DNA from: Macrocystis pyrifera | Lineage: Eukaryota; Sar; Phaeophyceae; Laminariales; Laminariaceae | NCBI GenBank assembly: GCA_031763025.1 | Contig: JASSKH010000007.1 | Coordinates: forward strand, 3,897,930 to 3,961,929 | Reading direction: 5' to 3' | DNA: 64,000 nucleotides | Shown: positions 21,001 through 34,635 of the stretch, in pieces | Position numbering within the stretch: the stretch's first letter is position 1 | Layout of the letters: each line of letters opens with the position of its first letter | Notes under the pieces: generated by a model | What the model was told of the DNA's origin: nothing | Seen by the model: the letters and a program-made list of their open reading frames with translations, nothing else | The model's database searches: none | Made by a program: the position numbers and the translations under genes

Positions 21001-24000
21001 CGACGACGGTCATTACACTATATCGAGTACCCCTCCCCCCCGTTGGGTCTCGTGGTAAGCTACATGTAAAAAAACAGCGATTTCGATTGTGCGGTGGAAG
21101 TCTGGTTTGACATTATTCCTAAAACCCCCCGACATTAGGTGCACATGCCAAGCGCCAAAAGAAGGGGAGGGGTGGATGATGCATGTTAAGTCAAGACCTA
21201 CTATACTCATGAAACAAACACCTTGCAGTTGACCGACCACGTGACCAAAGAGAAGGAGCAACAAGCGGCACGTAGGTATCTCGATATATTGAAGGGCAGA
21301 AGGCGGTACAAAATGTGGGGGGGTTGTTGGCGAAGCTTTCGAACGTGAAGGTCTACTCGGGAGCATTTAGTGGGGTAGTTACCCATGGAAACACGTACAT
21401 ATGACGGAGAAAGTGACGCACGGGGCATCCCGATGTGTGAGTAAGACTTTGTGCTATGTAAGCCGGCCTTGAACCTTGCACGGTAAAAATGACCTCCCTG
21501 GAAGAAAGCAACCAGTAGAGCAGCGGGGCAAGAATATAGAAGATACGATCGAGGGACGCCAGGATGGTTACCGTGCAGATGGCCTGACACAAACGTGGGG
21601 TACTTCTGTTAAGGGTGTTGAACTTGGTTCTAGGCTACGATCCCGTGTTGGAGACACTATTTAGTGTGGTGCGCCGGCAAAATAATTGAAAGACACCAGA
21701 CCCTCAACGAGTACTAGGATTGGGAAGTTCCAGTAACTTGAACAGTTCCCACTATTAATATCATTTTGAACACGAACAAGCTGGAAATATTATCGGAAGA
21801 GATTAGGAGAAAGACGGTGAGGCAGGGTGGGTGGAAAAAGAAAGAATGGCAGGTTAAAGTTCTACTATTAATAGTGCTGATACTTGGAGTGCCTAGCGAC
21901 ATGACTAGGATTGAGTTCAAGAAGGAAGTGCGACGAAGTAGGACTGTACTGCTTTTGCGATAGGAAATGTAGAACGGAAGGGAGAACATTTTCGAGTCAC
22001 TCTGAAGCCGAAAGCGAGCATGGAGTGACAGAGGATAGAGATCGAAAAAGTGTCGGCGTGGGTTAGAAGACTATAGAGAGTATGTATAGCTAGTGGAATA
22101 GCGAAACTAAGACACAGTCCTAGGGTGAACGAAAGGAAGGGGAAGCAGGAAACAGCAAGTGACTCAAAGGAAATGGGGGAAAAATATAGGGGCGCAGAAC
22201 AAGCAGACGAAACCAGAAACGGAAACAGAAAGAATATGCTCAAAGACGAGATGATAGAAATACTCGTAGCAACAACGGAGAAGGAACAACAAATAAGACT
22301 GGAGCAGATAGTGAAACAAAAAGGAGGCTGAGAATAGGATCATGGAACGTACGTGGGTTCGCCACGGAAGAGCGCAAAAGGGTAGAAACTGCCGAACAAG
22401 TAAGTGAGCACGATCTAGACACAGTGGGAATTCAAGAGTGGTGGGAGAAAGAGGGGGGGGACATAGGGTACAAAGTTGGAGAGTACGCATGGATAGGGAA
22501 AAAGAGGAAAGGATATGAAAGCAAGAATAGGGGGGCGGGGAGCGTGGGGTTCCTATTACGGGGGTCCATAGTTAACAGGGCCAAATATTGTAAGTAAAAA
22601 TACCTAAACATATAGGTTTTTATGTGCGCCATAGGTCCTGTTAACTATAGACCCCCGTAATAGTCAAAGAATACCTGTATGGCGTAATAGACGATCAAGG
22701 ACACTAAATTCGACGAAAGCACACGGATAAAGATACCAGGGGAACTGAGAGCGAAATATTATGTCTTAGGAAACATCTATATGCCCCCAGAGTCGAAGAA
22801 TACGAAAAAATATACCAAGATGGAGGGGTCGGACCACGCGTCGGCTAGCAAATGTTGCAGAAGGCGAGGCTCGAGCGAGACAGAAGGCGGCACTTGTGGC
22901 GGTAGCGACCTACAATGTGCGCACCCTGGCTGTGAAAAGGAAGAATGGGTACGGGCATGCCGAGTGCGTGTTGGCGAAGGCTCGACAACTGGGCTGTAAC
23001 TTCATTGGCCTGCAGAAAAAAAGGAGACCTGGGAAAACCGAGTTTTTTGCAGCGGGATGCCGGGTTTTCTGCTTTGGGCAAGAAACGGATGGCAGACAAA
23101 GACTATACGGAGTTGATCTGGCAGTGAAGGAAACGATATGCCGTAAGTCTGATGTCTATGCGCTTCGAGTAGACCGGTGAAAGCGTTGCGGTCAACCTAT
23201 TACGGGGGACCATAGTTAACAGGACCTACGGCACACACAAAAACCTATACATTTACCTATTTTTACGAACAATATTTGGTCCTGTTTACTATGGACCCCC
23301 GTAATAGTTGTTGCCTATGCCCCAACAAAAGCCAATCTCAACACAGATGAAAAAGAAGATTTTTGGAAGAAATGGGGCACATGGTTGAACAGATTCCAAC
23401 GAAGGAATGCCTGTTTGTGCTGGTAGACGCAAACGCACGGACTGGAAAGAGGATGGAAGGGTAGGGTGACGATAGAGTGCTTGGAGCGTACGGGAGTGAT
23501 GAGCTCAACAGTAACGGCAAACGCCTGCTGGCAGTCGTTTCAGACAATAAGCTCGCTCTCACGAACACGTCTTTTAGCGCTCTCAAGGGTGGAATATCTC
23601 ATACGTTCAACGGCATCAACAGCCGCAACGACCAAAAACGGATTGACTACATCCTAACCCGACAAGCACACCGATCTCGCGTGCATGATGTTAAGGTCCA
23701 CCCCCAGCCTCCGCGCCCAGCCAAAGCGGATTTAGACCAGAATATCGTGTGTGCGATGGTCCGCCTCAGCGGGCGTTTCGCACCCAACAGACACGTACGA
23801 ACGAAAAACAAAAATCGGCCTTTCGACCGGCAGAAGTTTCGATCCGACGGAGACTGCAGGCAGCGAGTAGTGGCGCGAATCCTCTCCAAGCTTGTTTTCC
23901 TTCCCGCGCAACCGAACAGTATCTCTGAGATGGCTGAATCCTTTGCCGATGCTATTCTTGATGCAGTAGCGACAGAAGCACCCCCCCACCACGGCACTCA

Positions 24001-27000
24001 CACAAACCCGGGTGGTGCGAGACCGCAGAAACCTCAGCCGCAATAAAACAGCGTGGGATGCGAGGGAGGATGCCCATCGAGTAATGCGATCAAGAGGGGC
24101 AAAACCGCGTGGAAGACGCTGAGGAGGGCGTGCGCGAATCTGCCAAGGGCGGTTGATGCTGCGTTGCACGCTTACTTCGAAAAGTACCTTGCTGAAACGG
24201 AGAGACTCCTCGCCGACAACGATCAGCGGGGTTTCCGCAAAACACTTGAAGGGCACGGTGGGGTTGGACGGTCGAAAGGCGAGAGGCGAGCAGTTCATCC
24301 GGGACGAGGATGGCACGCTACTAAGGGACAAGGTGCGCGTTCTTCTTGAACGGTGGGCGAGGTTTTTCGGCACCCTCCTGACCACGAAATCACCCAAGCT
24401 TGACCAAACCATCAGCACCCTATTTCCCAAACGACGGTTGGCACCATTGCTTGGAGATGAATCGACCATGGGTGACATGGCGGCGGTAATCCGGGGTATG
24501 CCAAACTGGAAAGCGGTGGGACCAGACTCCCTTCTGGCCGAGTTACTGAAAATTAGCTACCCCGAATTCATCCGGTACTTTCACAAATTACTTGTCAACG
24601 TGTGGAGAACGGGTGGCGTCCCTCAGCAATGGAAATATGCGACCATTGAGGTCCTTCATAAAAAAGAAGGATCGCTCTGATTGCAACAACTACCGAGGGA
24701 TTTCGCTTGTTGCCCATCCAGGCAAAGTTTTGCTGAAAATGGTTGCATCCCGCCTCAGTAACTGCTGCGAGACCGAAGGGGTACTCCCCGAGGAACAGTG
24801 CAGCTTTCGCCCGGCACGATCAACAGTCGACATGCTGTTCGTCGTGCGCCGACTGCAAGAACTCGCAAGAGCTAGAAACATTGCTCTGTACACATGTTTC
24901 ATCGATCTGCAGAAAGCATATGACTCCGTCGACCGAGAACTGTTGTGAGTGGTGCTTGCACGCTTCGGTGTATCAGATAAGATGCTAGCCGTTATCCGCC
25001 AGTTCCACGAAGGCATGCGCGCTCGCGTGCGTACGGATGACGGAGAACACTCGGAATGATTTTGACGTCACTCAGGGACTGCGGCAAGGATGTGTATTGT
25101 CACCGCTTCTGTTCAATATCTTCTTCGCTGCTGTGATACACGCGGTGCTGGTACGCTTCAGTAAAGACCCAGATATTGTGAGGGACTTGGTTCACCTCGA
25201 GGAGGACCTCGGGAAGGACGGGGTGAAGGCTGACCCATAAACGTGTGTACGGAGAATGGTATGGGGTATGCTGTACGCGGACGATGCAGGCATTGTGTGT
25301 AAGTCGGCGGAAGGCCTTGCAAAAATGATGACCGTCATTGTGACCATTTTCCAAGCAGCAGGCCTCACCGTAAGTACGCGGACGATGCAGGCATTGTGTC
25401 TAAGTCGGCGGAAGGCCTTGCAAAAATGATGACCGTTGTGACCATTTTCGAAGCAGCAGGCCTCACCGTATCCGAAAAGAAAACGTAGACCATGCTGCTG
25501 CGGACACCGAACCAAGCATCCCAGACCTCACCGCTCGTCATCGAAGCAGCAGGATAGAAGTACAGACGGACGATGCAGTTCTTGTGCCTTGGTGGTCTTG
25601 TCGTCGCAAGCGCTGACATTATGCCAGAGATCACACGACGGGGCCGACTCGCATGGGCATACTACAATCGGTTCAAACGGGAGCCGTATGATATGGAGGA
25701 TGCCCCGTTCACTCTAATAGTGCGCATGCTAAAGGCCGAGGTGATGAAGGCACTGCTGTAAGGGTGCGTGACGTGGCCTCTTGGCCAAGAACACTTCGCT
25801 GAGCTCCGAACGGCACACCACGAACTCCTCCTACGGATCATTGGCTTCCAGCGCCGACAACGCACTGACCACCCCATGTCGTACGCCAAGGCCCTCAAAA
25901 AGGCACAATGCGAGAGCGATGAGCCGACCATCCGCAAACGACGCCTCCTCTTTGCAGGGGCCGTACAACGGATGACCAATGAGCGGCTGACTCGCCGGGT
26001 GATGTTTTTTGGGACGATGGCTGGTGGGAAGAACCCAGGACCAGGCCGACCAGAGAAGAACTGGGTCCAATGTCTAGCAGACGACCTCAGGGTTTTTCAA
26101 GCCACCGAGGGGTCCACGGAAAGCTCCCCTTTGCTGTTCGGAGTAGAGACGGTGTTATGGCCGAGGGCGACTAAGAAGAGCGCGAAGTGGTACGGGAGGG
26201 TCGTCGAAGCGGCGGACTGTTTCATGGCGAGGTGGCACAAGGACGAGGCGCAGAGAAGCCGGCTGCGCCACGCAGCTGAGGGAACCAAGAGCAGCGACGA
26301 GGAGAGGGGGGGAGATACCCGATAGGAGAGATGTACTCGATCTCATGCATGACCCTAGTCGTATGACCATAGACCCTCGCACCCCTACAATACCGGGACG
26401 GAACATGTCGGGTTTTCACCGACCAGGCAGATATTGCTTGCACCAAGCGCGGAGCGCCGTGAGGTGTCCGGCGAGTCGCATGAAGGGTGAGCTGCATCGT
26501 ACTAAGAACCGCTTGTGAGGCGGACTTGCATATGGTTGACAGCTTCAATGAGTTAGTTTAATTTCCAGTGTAGCCATTTCCAGAGACAGCAATGGGAGTA
26601 CTATGTGACTGCCTCTTGGGTGCCTTACCTTGAACACTACGTGATACGATCAATTCCCTTGCGCAAAGTAAAGGTTCTTTACTTCGCACAAATGATCTAA
26701 CTCGACGATCAGCTGTGGGCGACCGCCAAAAAAAAAAAAAAAAAGATAGGGGTGGGGGGGGCGCAGCCGTTTCGATACAGCTGTCGATGAATGCAGAAAC
26801 GAAATGATAGATCGGGTGGCTAGGTATCGGTTCGACTAGCTCTTGAAGTCTAGCAGGTTTTGTTTGTTTCTTGTTGACTTATTCAGTGGGGGGGGGGGGG
26901 CGACAGCGGCAGTACTGACACCTGGCACCGCAATTGCCGAGAGTAGGAAGGAGACAGCAAGGGTGTGGCTGGATCCCCGAATCGATCTTATAGGTCAGAC

Positions 27001-30000
27001 GGGCACCCATGTTACTATCACCGTCTGGAGTACGATGTTCTCTTCTTTTTTCCTCCCTTCTCTCTTCCTTCCTTCTTGCCTTTTCCCTTGTCTCTCCCTT
27101 TGTTTCCTTTCCCCGCCCCGCCGTCCGTATGCCGGTATCTTCCTCTCCTTCGTGTTGGTTCGTCCGCGCGGCAACTGTCTGTCCTTCCTGAGTACGTATG
27201 CTTTCCGTCTAGCAGCCTTTCTGAATTCGTTGCGTCATTCTTATTCTGTTTCATTGCATAATTTATTTTTGTTGTATTGTCTTTTAGTTCTTATTTTCTG
27301 GTCTTGCTGGTGTTGTTGTGTTCTCGTACCCGGTACGCTGGCGCTTCACTTGCTTGACCCTTGAATTTGCGATTATTTTTTATTTTGTGTCTTCCTCTGT
27401 CTCACAGTCTGTAACCACACAGAAGACTCAGTATATCTCTAGGATAAGGAATAAGAACGGACACTGGGCGTACTGATGAAGCTGGGTAGACATGACGACT
27501 TAATGTCGTGACAACAATACAGCGGAAGTTCGGAGAAGTAGCAGTAGATGTACAGAAGTGTAAAAGGCACGTAGAAACTAGTGGGAGATGTTTATTCAAG
27601 AATTGGAAAGGCAAGCAAACTGAACGAGAACATTAGACAATTTGGGGAAGTAACGAATAATAATAATGGGGAAGAGATGTTAAAGTTCCTTGACCACAAC
27701 GAGATGAAGACGTTGAACGACAGAATAAAAAAGGCAGAACCATAATGGACTGGACAGTGCATACAAAAGGGAGAAAGCTCTCTCCTTGGGTTTATAGTAG
27801 TAGAAAATGGAAGTACTAAGGAAATAGAACTACATGTATGCGCAGCGGACGTAGGAAATATCTATCACTGTCTCATATGGACAGGCGGTCAGCAGACGAG
27901 AGTTATCAAACGTAGGACGAGGTAGGAAATTGTACAGACGGAGAACAGATAAACTAGAAGTAAATAAGTGAAAGGAAACGGGAAGCATTTCAAGAAGAGA
28001 TGGCCAAAATGCAGAGCAATTTTCCGAGCTATCGGAAAGAATAGGAACAGCAAGGAATGACGTAGAGAGGGATAATGCAGAAGCTAGGATAGTAGAAAGA
28101 TTGAAGCAGTTGGCCAAGACCACAGCAAGTAAAGTAATAGGGAAGAAGTTGATAGTATGCAACAGAGTAGTAAAATGGTGGGATGAGGAAGTGAAAGAGG
28201 CTACAAGAGTAAGGAGAAAGGCACACGCAAGATATACATCGAGTAAAACTACGACAGGATGGGAGGAGTATGCTATAGCTGAAAAGAAAGTAAAAGAAAT
28301 GGTAGATAAGAAGAAAGGGATATGGAAAGACATAGTAAAAAAACGAATGAAGACTTTGAGGACGGGATGAAGCAGATGTGGGTAGGGATAAAAGGGGGAT
28401 ACTGTGCAAACAAGCAGGAGAGGCAGACACGGGAATAGCTACCTTAGGAGCACAGAACGGTAAAAAAGGTTAGTAGTTCGAAGGGGAAAAGGGAAGTACT
28501 AGTAGACCATTACCGTAAGCTAGGAACAGCCACAGCCAACAAAACGTTCGACGCAGAATTCGAGAAGGAAATCAACGCGTGGGCAGAGGCGAACGTAGGT
28601 GCATCAGAAAGGGAAGAGAGAGTCCACGAGGAAAGAAGTAAATAAGTGTGTAGCTAACCTTGAGAATAGAAAGGCAGCAGGGGCAGACCAAATAGTGAAT
28701 GAATTTATGAAGTACGGGGAAAGGAATGGTCACCATGTGGTTATGTTGTGTAACTGGATATGGAAAAACGAGTACGCACCTAGGAGGAGAGAGACGAGAG
28801 TAGTAGTAAATTTATTCTAGAAAGGAGATAAGGCTGTCCCAGGGAACGATAGAGAGATAACGCTACCACATCTCGGAGAACGTAACACTTGGATAACACT
28901 TATCTACATTATGGGGCCTAACACAGGAACGTGGTAACGTACTAACATATTGTAAGCACTGGAGGAGCGATCATGGTAACGCGGTAACACAGTGTTAACT
29001 GGAAACCCACGAACGTGCACACGCCTTAACGTCGTTGTTGCTGCTCGATTTCGTCCAGCTCTGGTACAGTAACTTTATCTTATGCCGTGATCAGTCCTTG
29101 AACTAACACTGTAACATGGTGTTAGGCCTTGACCGAACACGTACGTTATGACTTTAACGTGCCCAGGTCGATATCCGCATATTTACTATTACGGGGGTCC
29201 ATAGTTAATAGGACCTATGGTTTACATAAACACCTATATATTTTTCTATTTTTACTCACAAAATTTGGTCCCATTAACTATGGACCCCCGTAATAACGCG
29301 ATAACATAATGTTATTATCGACGCAGCGTTAGACATAACACACTGACATAGTGTTACCCTTAGGACGAGTGTTATACAGAAGACCCTAACATAACGTTAC
29401 CATGTTCGTTGGCACTAAAAACACATAACATTGTGTTACAGATAACACTAACGTAACATAACGCATTGGCCAGCACTACTAACACTACGCTATCTGGACC
29501 CCCCATCTGATTGACGTAGGCTCGGATAACTTAACACTTAACGTACGTTAGATACGTTACAGTCTTCGCCGGTCTATACGTAACATTGTGTTAGGATGTT
29601 AGCCTAAATGCGGAGGTCTCTCTAACATTCTGCTACGGCAAATATCGGATGGTAACATTCCGTTACCGTGTTACCATAAAAATCAATTAGTGCCTAACAT
29701 TATGTTACTGAGTTACCGTTGGGGCCGAAGTCGTTCTAACGTAATGTTACTACGTTACCCTTTGGATCTTCCCGAGATCTAACATGTGTTACCTGTGTTA
29801 GTGGTAAAGCGGCGTGGCGGAGTATCATAACGTGGCCGTGTTATCCAATTTCGCCGACATATCAGTAGGGGATACCTACAAAAATATCCCCGGGGGGAGA
29901 ATAGCTTGGCATCCCCGGTAAAAAACGCCTCATTTTTGCTGGAATCCCCGCCAGTACGTTATCCATATATAACACAGTACGTTATCCATCTATAGCGTAA

Positions 30001-33000
30001 TCTGCACACTCGCACGTTCGGGCTAACACGGCAGTAACATATTGTTGATGTTAGATTGGGGGTGTACGTTTTTTGCTAACTTGTGTCACTACATACATTG
30101 CATACGAGCTAACACATTAACATTATGCGAGTGTTTTATCGATCATATACGTTATCCATTCGACGTATGTTATGGTAGGAGACTTCCCTCGCGTAACGTC
30201 GCTCGATATGGACTGCTGCTGCGGCTGATACGGTAACATAATGTTTACGCTGTAACATACATGTCATGCTTCTAACGTGTGTTACTATAGCCACTAGGAA
30301 TTTCACTAACACACTGACATAGTGTTATGTACGCGTTTATTTGGCCGTGTACGTTATCCGTCGTGAAGGGTGTTACGGTAGCAAGTAAGAATCCCGCTGA
30401 CTCACCGACATGACGTTACTCGCTAAAGCTGATGTCGCTAACACGGTAACATAATATGAACGTTTAATTGACCATGTACGCTATACGCCCAAAACCGTAA
30501 CACATATACTGCGGTCAGTACGGGATCAAGGCAACACTCTAAGGCCGTTTCCTGTACGGTTCGAGTTTTGAGCTTCAGATTTTGACCCGATCGCATTTTC
30601 AGATATGAACTTGGCAAATAAAAAGAGTCTTCCTATGCGGAAAAATCAGATTGATTGTGCGTGTAGAGATTCGAGCAAACGCCGAGACCCACTGCTGTTG
30701 TTGTGGTTTGGCGGCGCGAAGGGACGCGCTGGGTGCGCTGCCCTGCGCTAAGACCCAAGCGTCCGAGCCCACGCTGACTGCCTCTGATCTGGCGGCGAAG
30801 AGACGTGGCGAGTGCCCTAGAGTCAACCTGTCTTGGCATTTTGTGTTTCATAATGTGTCTGACTGCTGCTGCTGCTGTATAGCAATGCTGTACGGAAAGG
30901 TGCGTGCCGAGGGCGCTTCTCTTGGTCTCTAGGCCCGAGCCCGCGCCTGCCGACTGTAGTTTGGCCACGGAGGAACGTGCCCCCCCCGCGTCGGGCGCGA
31001 AGCAATGTCGCTATACAGCTTTGTCACCATCCAACTCATTGATCGTTCTGCTGCTGTTTGCTGTCGTGAATAACATCTTGAATTTAGAGAGCATGCCTTT
31101 TTTCGATTTAAAAATCTGATGACCCAAGTCGTCGGATTTTGGGCCAAAATCCGACGACTTGGGTCATCGGATTCTCAAATCGATTTTTTTTCTGGTCGAA
31201 TTTAGCATATATGGATTGCATAAGGCCACTTCTTATGCAGTCGGATTTGGAGTCAGTTGAAAAAGTCCCTTACAGCACGTTCGCGTGAGCTTTTGCCCCG
31301 GAAATGTTGGAAATCGGTCTTGCTCGCCTCAGAATGTGTCCAACCTCTCTCCAAGATCTATCTGGGGGTGTTTCCCGCTTCTCGAGGCACCCAAATACAG
31401 GAAATTGCCGACCGCATTTTTTCGATTCAACTCGGTCAAATCCGATCCAAGCGCCCAATCCAATCGAAAAAAGCCTATTTTTCGATCCAATCCACGATCG
31501 CAATCACGTTCACCTCAGTTGGATCGGAAAAGTGCGAACGGTGATTTCTTGCAACCGGGCCCCTCGAGAAGCGGGAAACACCCCCTGATAGATCTTGGAG
31601 AGAACTGCGACACATTCTGAGGCGAGGACTACCAATTTTCAACAATTCCGGGGCAAAAGCTCATGCGAACGTGCGGAAAGAGGCTTTTTCAACTGACTCC
31701 AAATCCTACTGCACAAGAAGTGGCCTAAGCAGGGTCGTTCACTTTTGAAATAGAAAAATACAAATCTGAAGCTCGAAGTCAAACCGCACAGGAAACAGCC
31801 TTACATAATGTTACGCGATCGCCCGCCAATACCATAACACTATTATTAATAATAGCACTATGTTGTCACAAAATCCGGAAGGTAGTTAGCGTCGTAACGT
31901 AATGTTTCGGGTTTTTTTCGCTGACGCCTGACGCTCACATAAAATGTTACGTGTTACGTTATTCAAGGTGTGAACGCTACTACTAAGCACAGTAGGCCAA
32001 ACATTTTTCAAGATTTTGAATGATAGAATGGGAACGATGATGGAGAAGAAAGACAAAATAAGCGAAGGGCACGCAGAGTTTAGGCCAAACCGTAGCTGCG
32101 TAGGCCATGTGTACACCTCAGGTAAGATAGTCCAAGGTAGGAAAGACGCGGGACTTAAAACGTACGGTTTCTTTCTATTGCGGGGGGGCATAGTAAATAG
32201 GACCTGTGGTACATACAAAAACCTATATATTTCTCTATTTTTACTGACACTATTTGGTCTTATTTTGCTATGGTCCCCCGTAATGGATGTACAGAAGGCC
32301 TACGACACAGTATGGAGAAATGGATTGTGAAAAAAACTGCGGGAAATAGGAATCAGAGGAAAAATGTGGAGAGTAGTGAAAAAGATGACGGAATGTGCGA
32401 GAAGTGCTGTGATGCTGGACGGGGAAATATCGAAGTATGTTGATATTTTACAAGGAGTTGCACAGGGATGTAAGTTGTCACCTAACCCATTCAAGATATC
32501 TATTATCGACCTGATAGTAGTAGTCGAAGCAGCAAGGCAGGGAGCCACGGTGGGGGAAGATACGGTGTCGGGATTGATGTTTGTGGATGACTTCGTGGGA
32601 TATCAGAAACACCCGAAGGATTGCAGAAACAAATAGAGAAGGCGCTAGAATACACTGGGAAATGAAGGGTGACGGCGAACGTCAAGAAATGAGCAGTAGT
32701 TGTTTGTAACGAAGATAAGGTGAACCCGGTAAATTTCAGTTGGACGTGGGGAGAAGATGAATTGCCAATCGTAGGCCAGTAAACGTACCTTGGCGTAGAG
32801 ATCTCAAAAGACTGCTCTTGGGATACACATACAACAAAAGTATTAGGAAAGGGTAAAGCACACGTAGGCGAGATGGATGCGATCCTAACAGACTCGCACC
32901 TTGACACTAGGATTAATAGATGAATCCTGATGAATGTGATAGCACCAAAGCTAGAATGTGCAAGAGAAGTATGGGAAGCGAACGTGAAATTCGCAAAACA

Positions 33001-34144
33001 GTTGGAAACAGTACATATGACAGCAGCTACAAAATATCTAACATCACGGGAAACGCGGGAATGGGTCCGGGTTTCAGTGGCCGTTCTACCGCCGAAATTC
33101 GTCCGAGCGACTATAATAGTAATACCGTATCAAGGGCAGAACTGGGAATGTACCCACGCAAGACAAATGGAGACATGCGAAAGTTGAAATGGCAATATAA
33201 AGTAAGGAACATGCCAAAAAAGAGGTTGCCAGCCATAGTCGAGAGAGCTGTACGGGAGGGAGTAACAAAAGGGCGAGGTTGACTAAGGTGGGATGTCGTA
33301 GTTGAGAAAGTATGGAAGGATATAGGGGGAAGCCGAGAAGAAGTGATGTCCGCCGGGACGTTTGGGAGGTACAAAGCAGAAGTAGAAGAAATGATATAAT
33401 AGAAAGAAGGGAAAGGCTAGCGCTAAGAAACAAAGTGGAGTCGGAAAAATACTTAAGAGATATACGGGAGATTGAGCGAAGGAATAGGACTGAAAACGTA
33501 TTTGCACGGCCCAATGGACTTCGCGAAAATGCTGAAGCTGTGTTTTCATGTAGGTGACCTGGATCTGCCAGAAAGAAGAAATAGGTATACTAATAGCGAG
33601 GAGGAGGAGGAAGTAGATGCACAGATGCGCCCGTGTGGCAAAGCAACAGAGAGTAAACCTCACATAGTAGGAGAATGCGGTATGTACAAGGAGGAATGGG
33701 ATGTGTTAGAAGAGGAGATGAGGGAAATAGACGAATGTGGCATGGAGGAATTTGATACACTAGATAGCAGTGAGAAAACGATCGCTGTCCTAGGAGATAG
33801 ATGGTGGCCACAGGCGACCAAACAGGAAGAGGATAAGATTAGCAAAAAGTTCCTATGTAGTACATGAAACAACGTAATGAGCGCCCAAATGTCGGAGGTG
33901 TCCCTATTAGGAGAAGGAACGGTGCTCCGTCTCGAAAGGGATGCGTGGTCAATGGTCAGATGACTAAGGCGAACAACAAATGAGTAACCCCCCCCCCCCC
34001 AGTTTCTATGTAATATATGGAAACAACGTAATGAGCGCCCAATTGTTAGAGCTGTCTTTATTAGGAGTAGGAACGGTGCTCCGTCTCGAAAGGGATGCGT
34101 GGTCAATGGTCAAATGACTAAGGCAAGCAACAAATGAGTACGCT

Positions 34145-34190
<46 letters not shown>

Positions 34191-34595
34191 AAGGAAAAGA
34201 CAACATGCAATTGGGGGGCTGACGGCCCAATTGTGCGTATTGTCGACCGTCTGAAATACATTTAGCTCGTCAGAGCGGAGGCGGGGGGGTGATGGCTGCG
34301 ATTTGAGCGACTTGTTTTATTTCTTGTCTTCTGACTGGAGGCGCGCGGTTTCCGCCCTGGTGGGATTGGGGAAGAAGGGTGCACGGAGTTTTGAACCGTC
34401 AACTGAATTCGTATCGTGCTTGCCCACCCACCCCCTCTGTCGCCTTCTCTCTCCGCCTCATCCTGTTGCCCTCCCCCCTACCGTTGCCCCTGCGCCCCCC
34501 CCCTTCACCCTTCCCCCCCGCCGTCCCTCCATAGCCTTGCCGCCGCCACCCCACCCTCCCCCTCCCTCCGTTACGGTCATGCATGACATGGGTGC

Positions 34596-34635
<40 letters not shown>

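Larger units (their letters stand above)
28867..31972. mobile_element. 3106-bp TIR transposon with 8-bp target duplication (hAT-like), non-autonomous
   Basis: The left end CACATCTCGGAGAACGTAAC and the complement of the right end, CACACCTTGAATAACGTAAC, match at 16 of 20 positions. The 8-bp AACGCTAC occurs directly outside both ends (28859-28866 and 31973-31980). Excision with one copy of this octamer restores the RT frame [16 protein letters not shown]. An 8-bp duplication and C-A...T-G ends fit hAT, though P-type elements also make 8-bp duplications. There is no transposase frame. The left 1.7 kb is crowded with TAACAC/GTGTTA-type motifs. It carries a MITE (29189) and a foldback (30540). Confidence 0.85.

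Noticed and set aside
22556-22660. TA-MITEs as introner elements that create new introns
   Set aside because: Elements begin TTACGG and end CCGTAA, without GT-AG borders at the insertion joints, and interrupt dead LINE frames.
26320-26745. Family A as an ordinary SINE with a 3' poly(A) tail on the other strand
   Set aside because: Truncated copies nearly always retain the C/G-run end and lose the A/T-run end, which is the opposite of what that orientation predicts. Kept only as an alternative.
21700-34000. LTR retrotransposon or endogenous virus in intron 2
   Set aside because: No terminal direct repeats, protease, RNase H or integrase are seen. RT plus EEP endonuclease identifies non-LTR elements.
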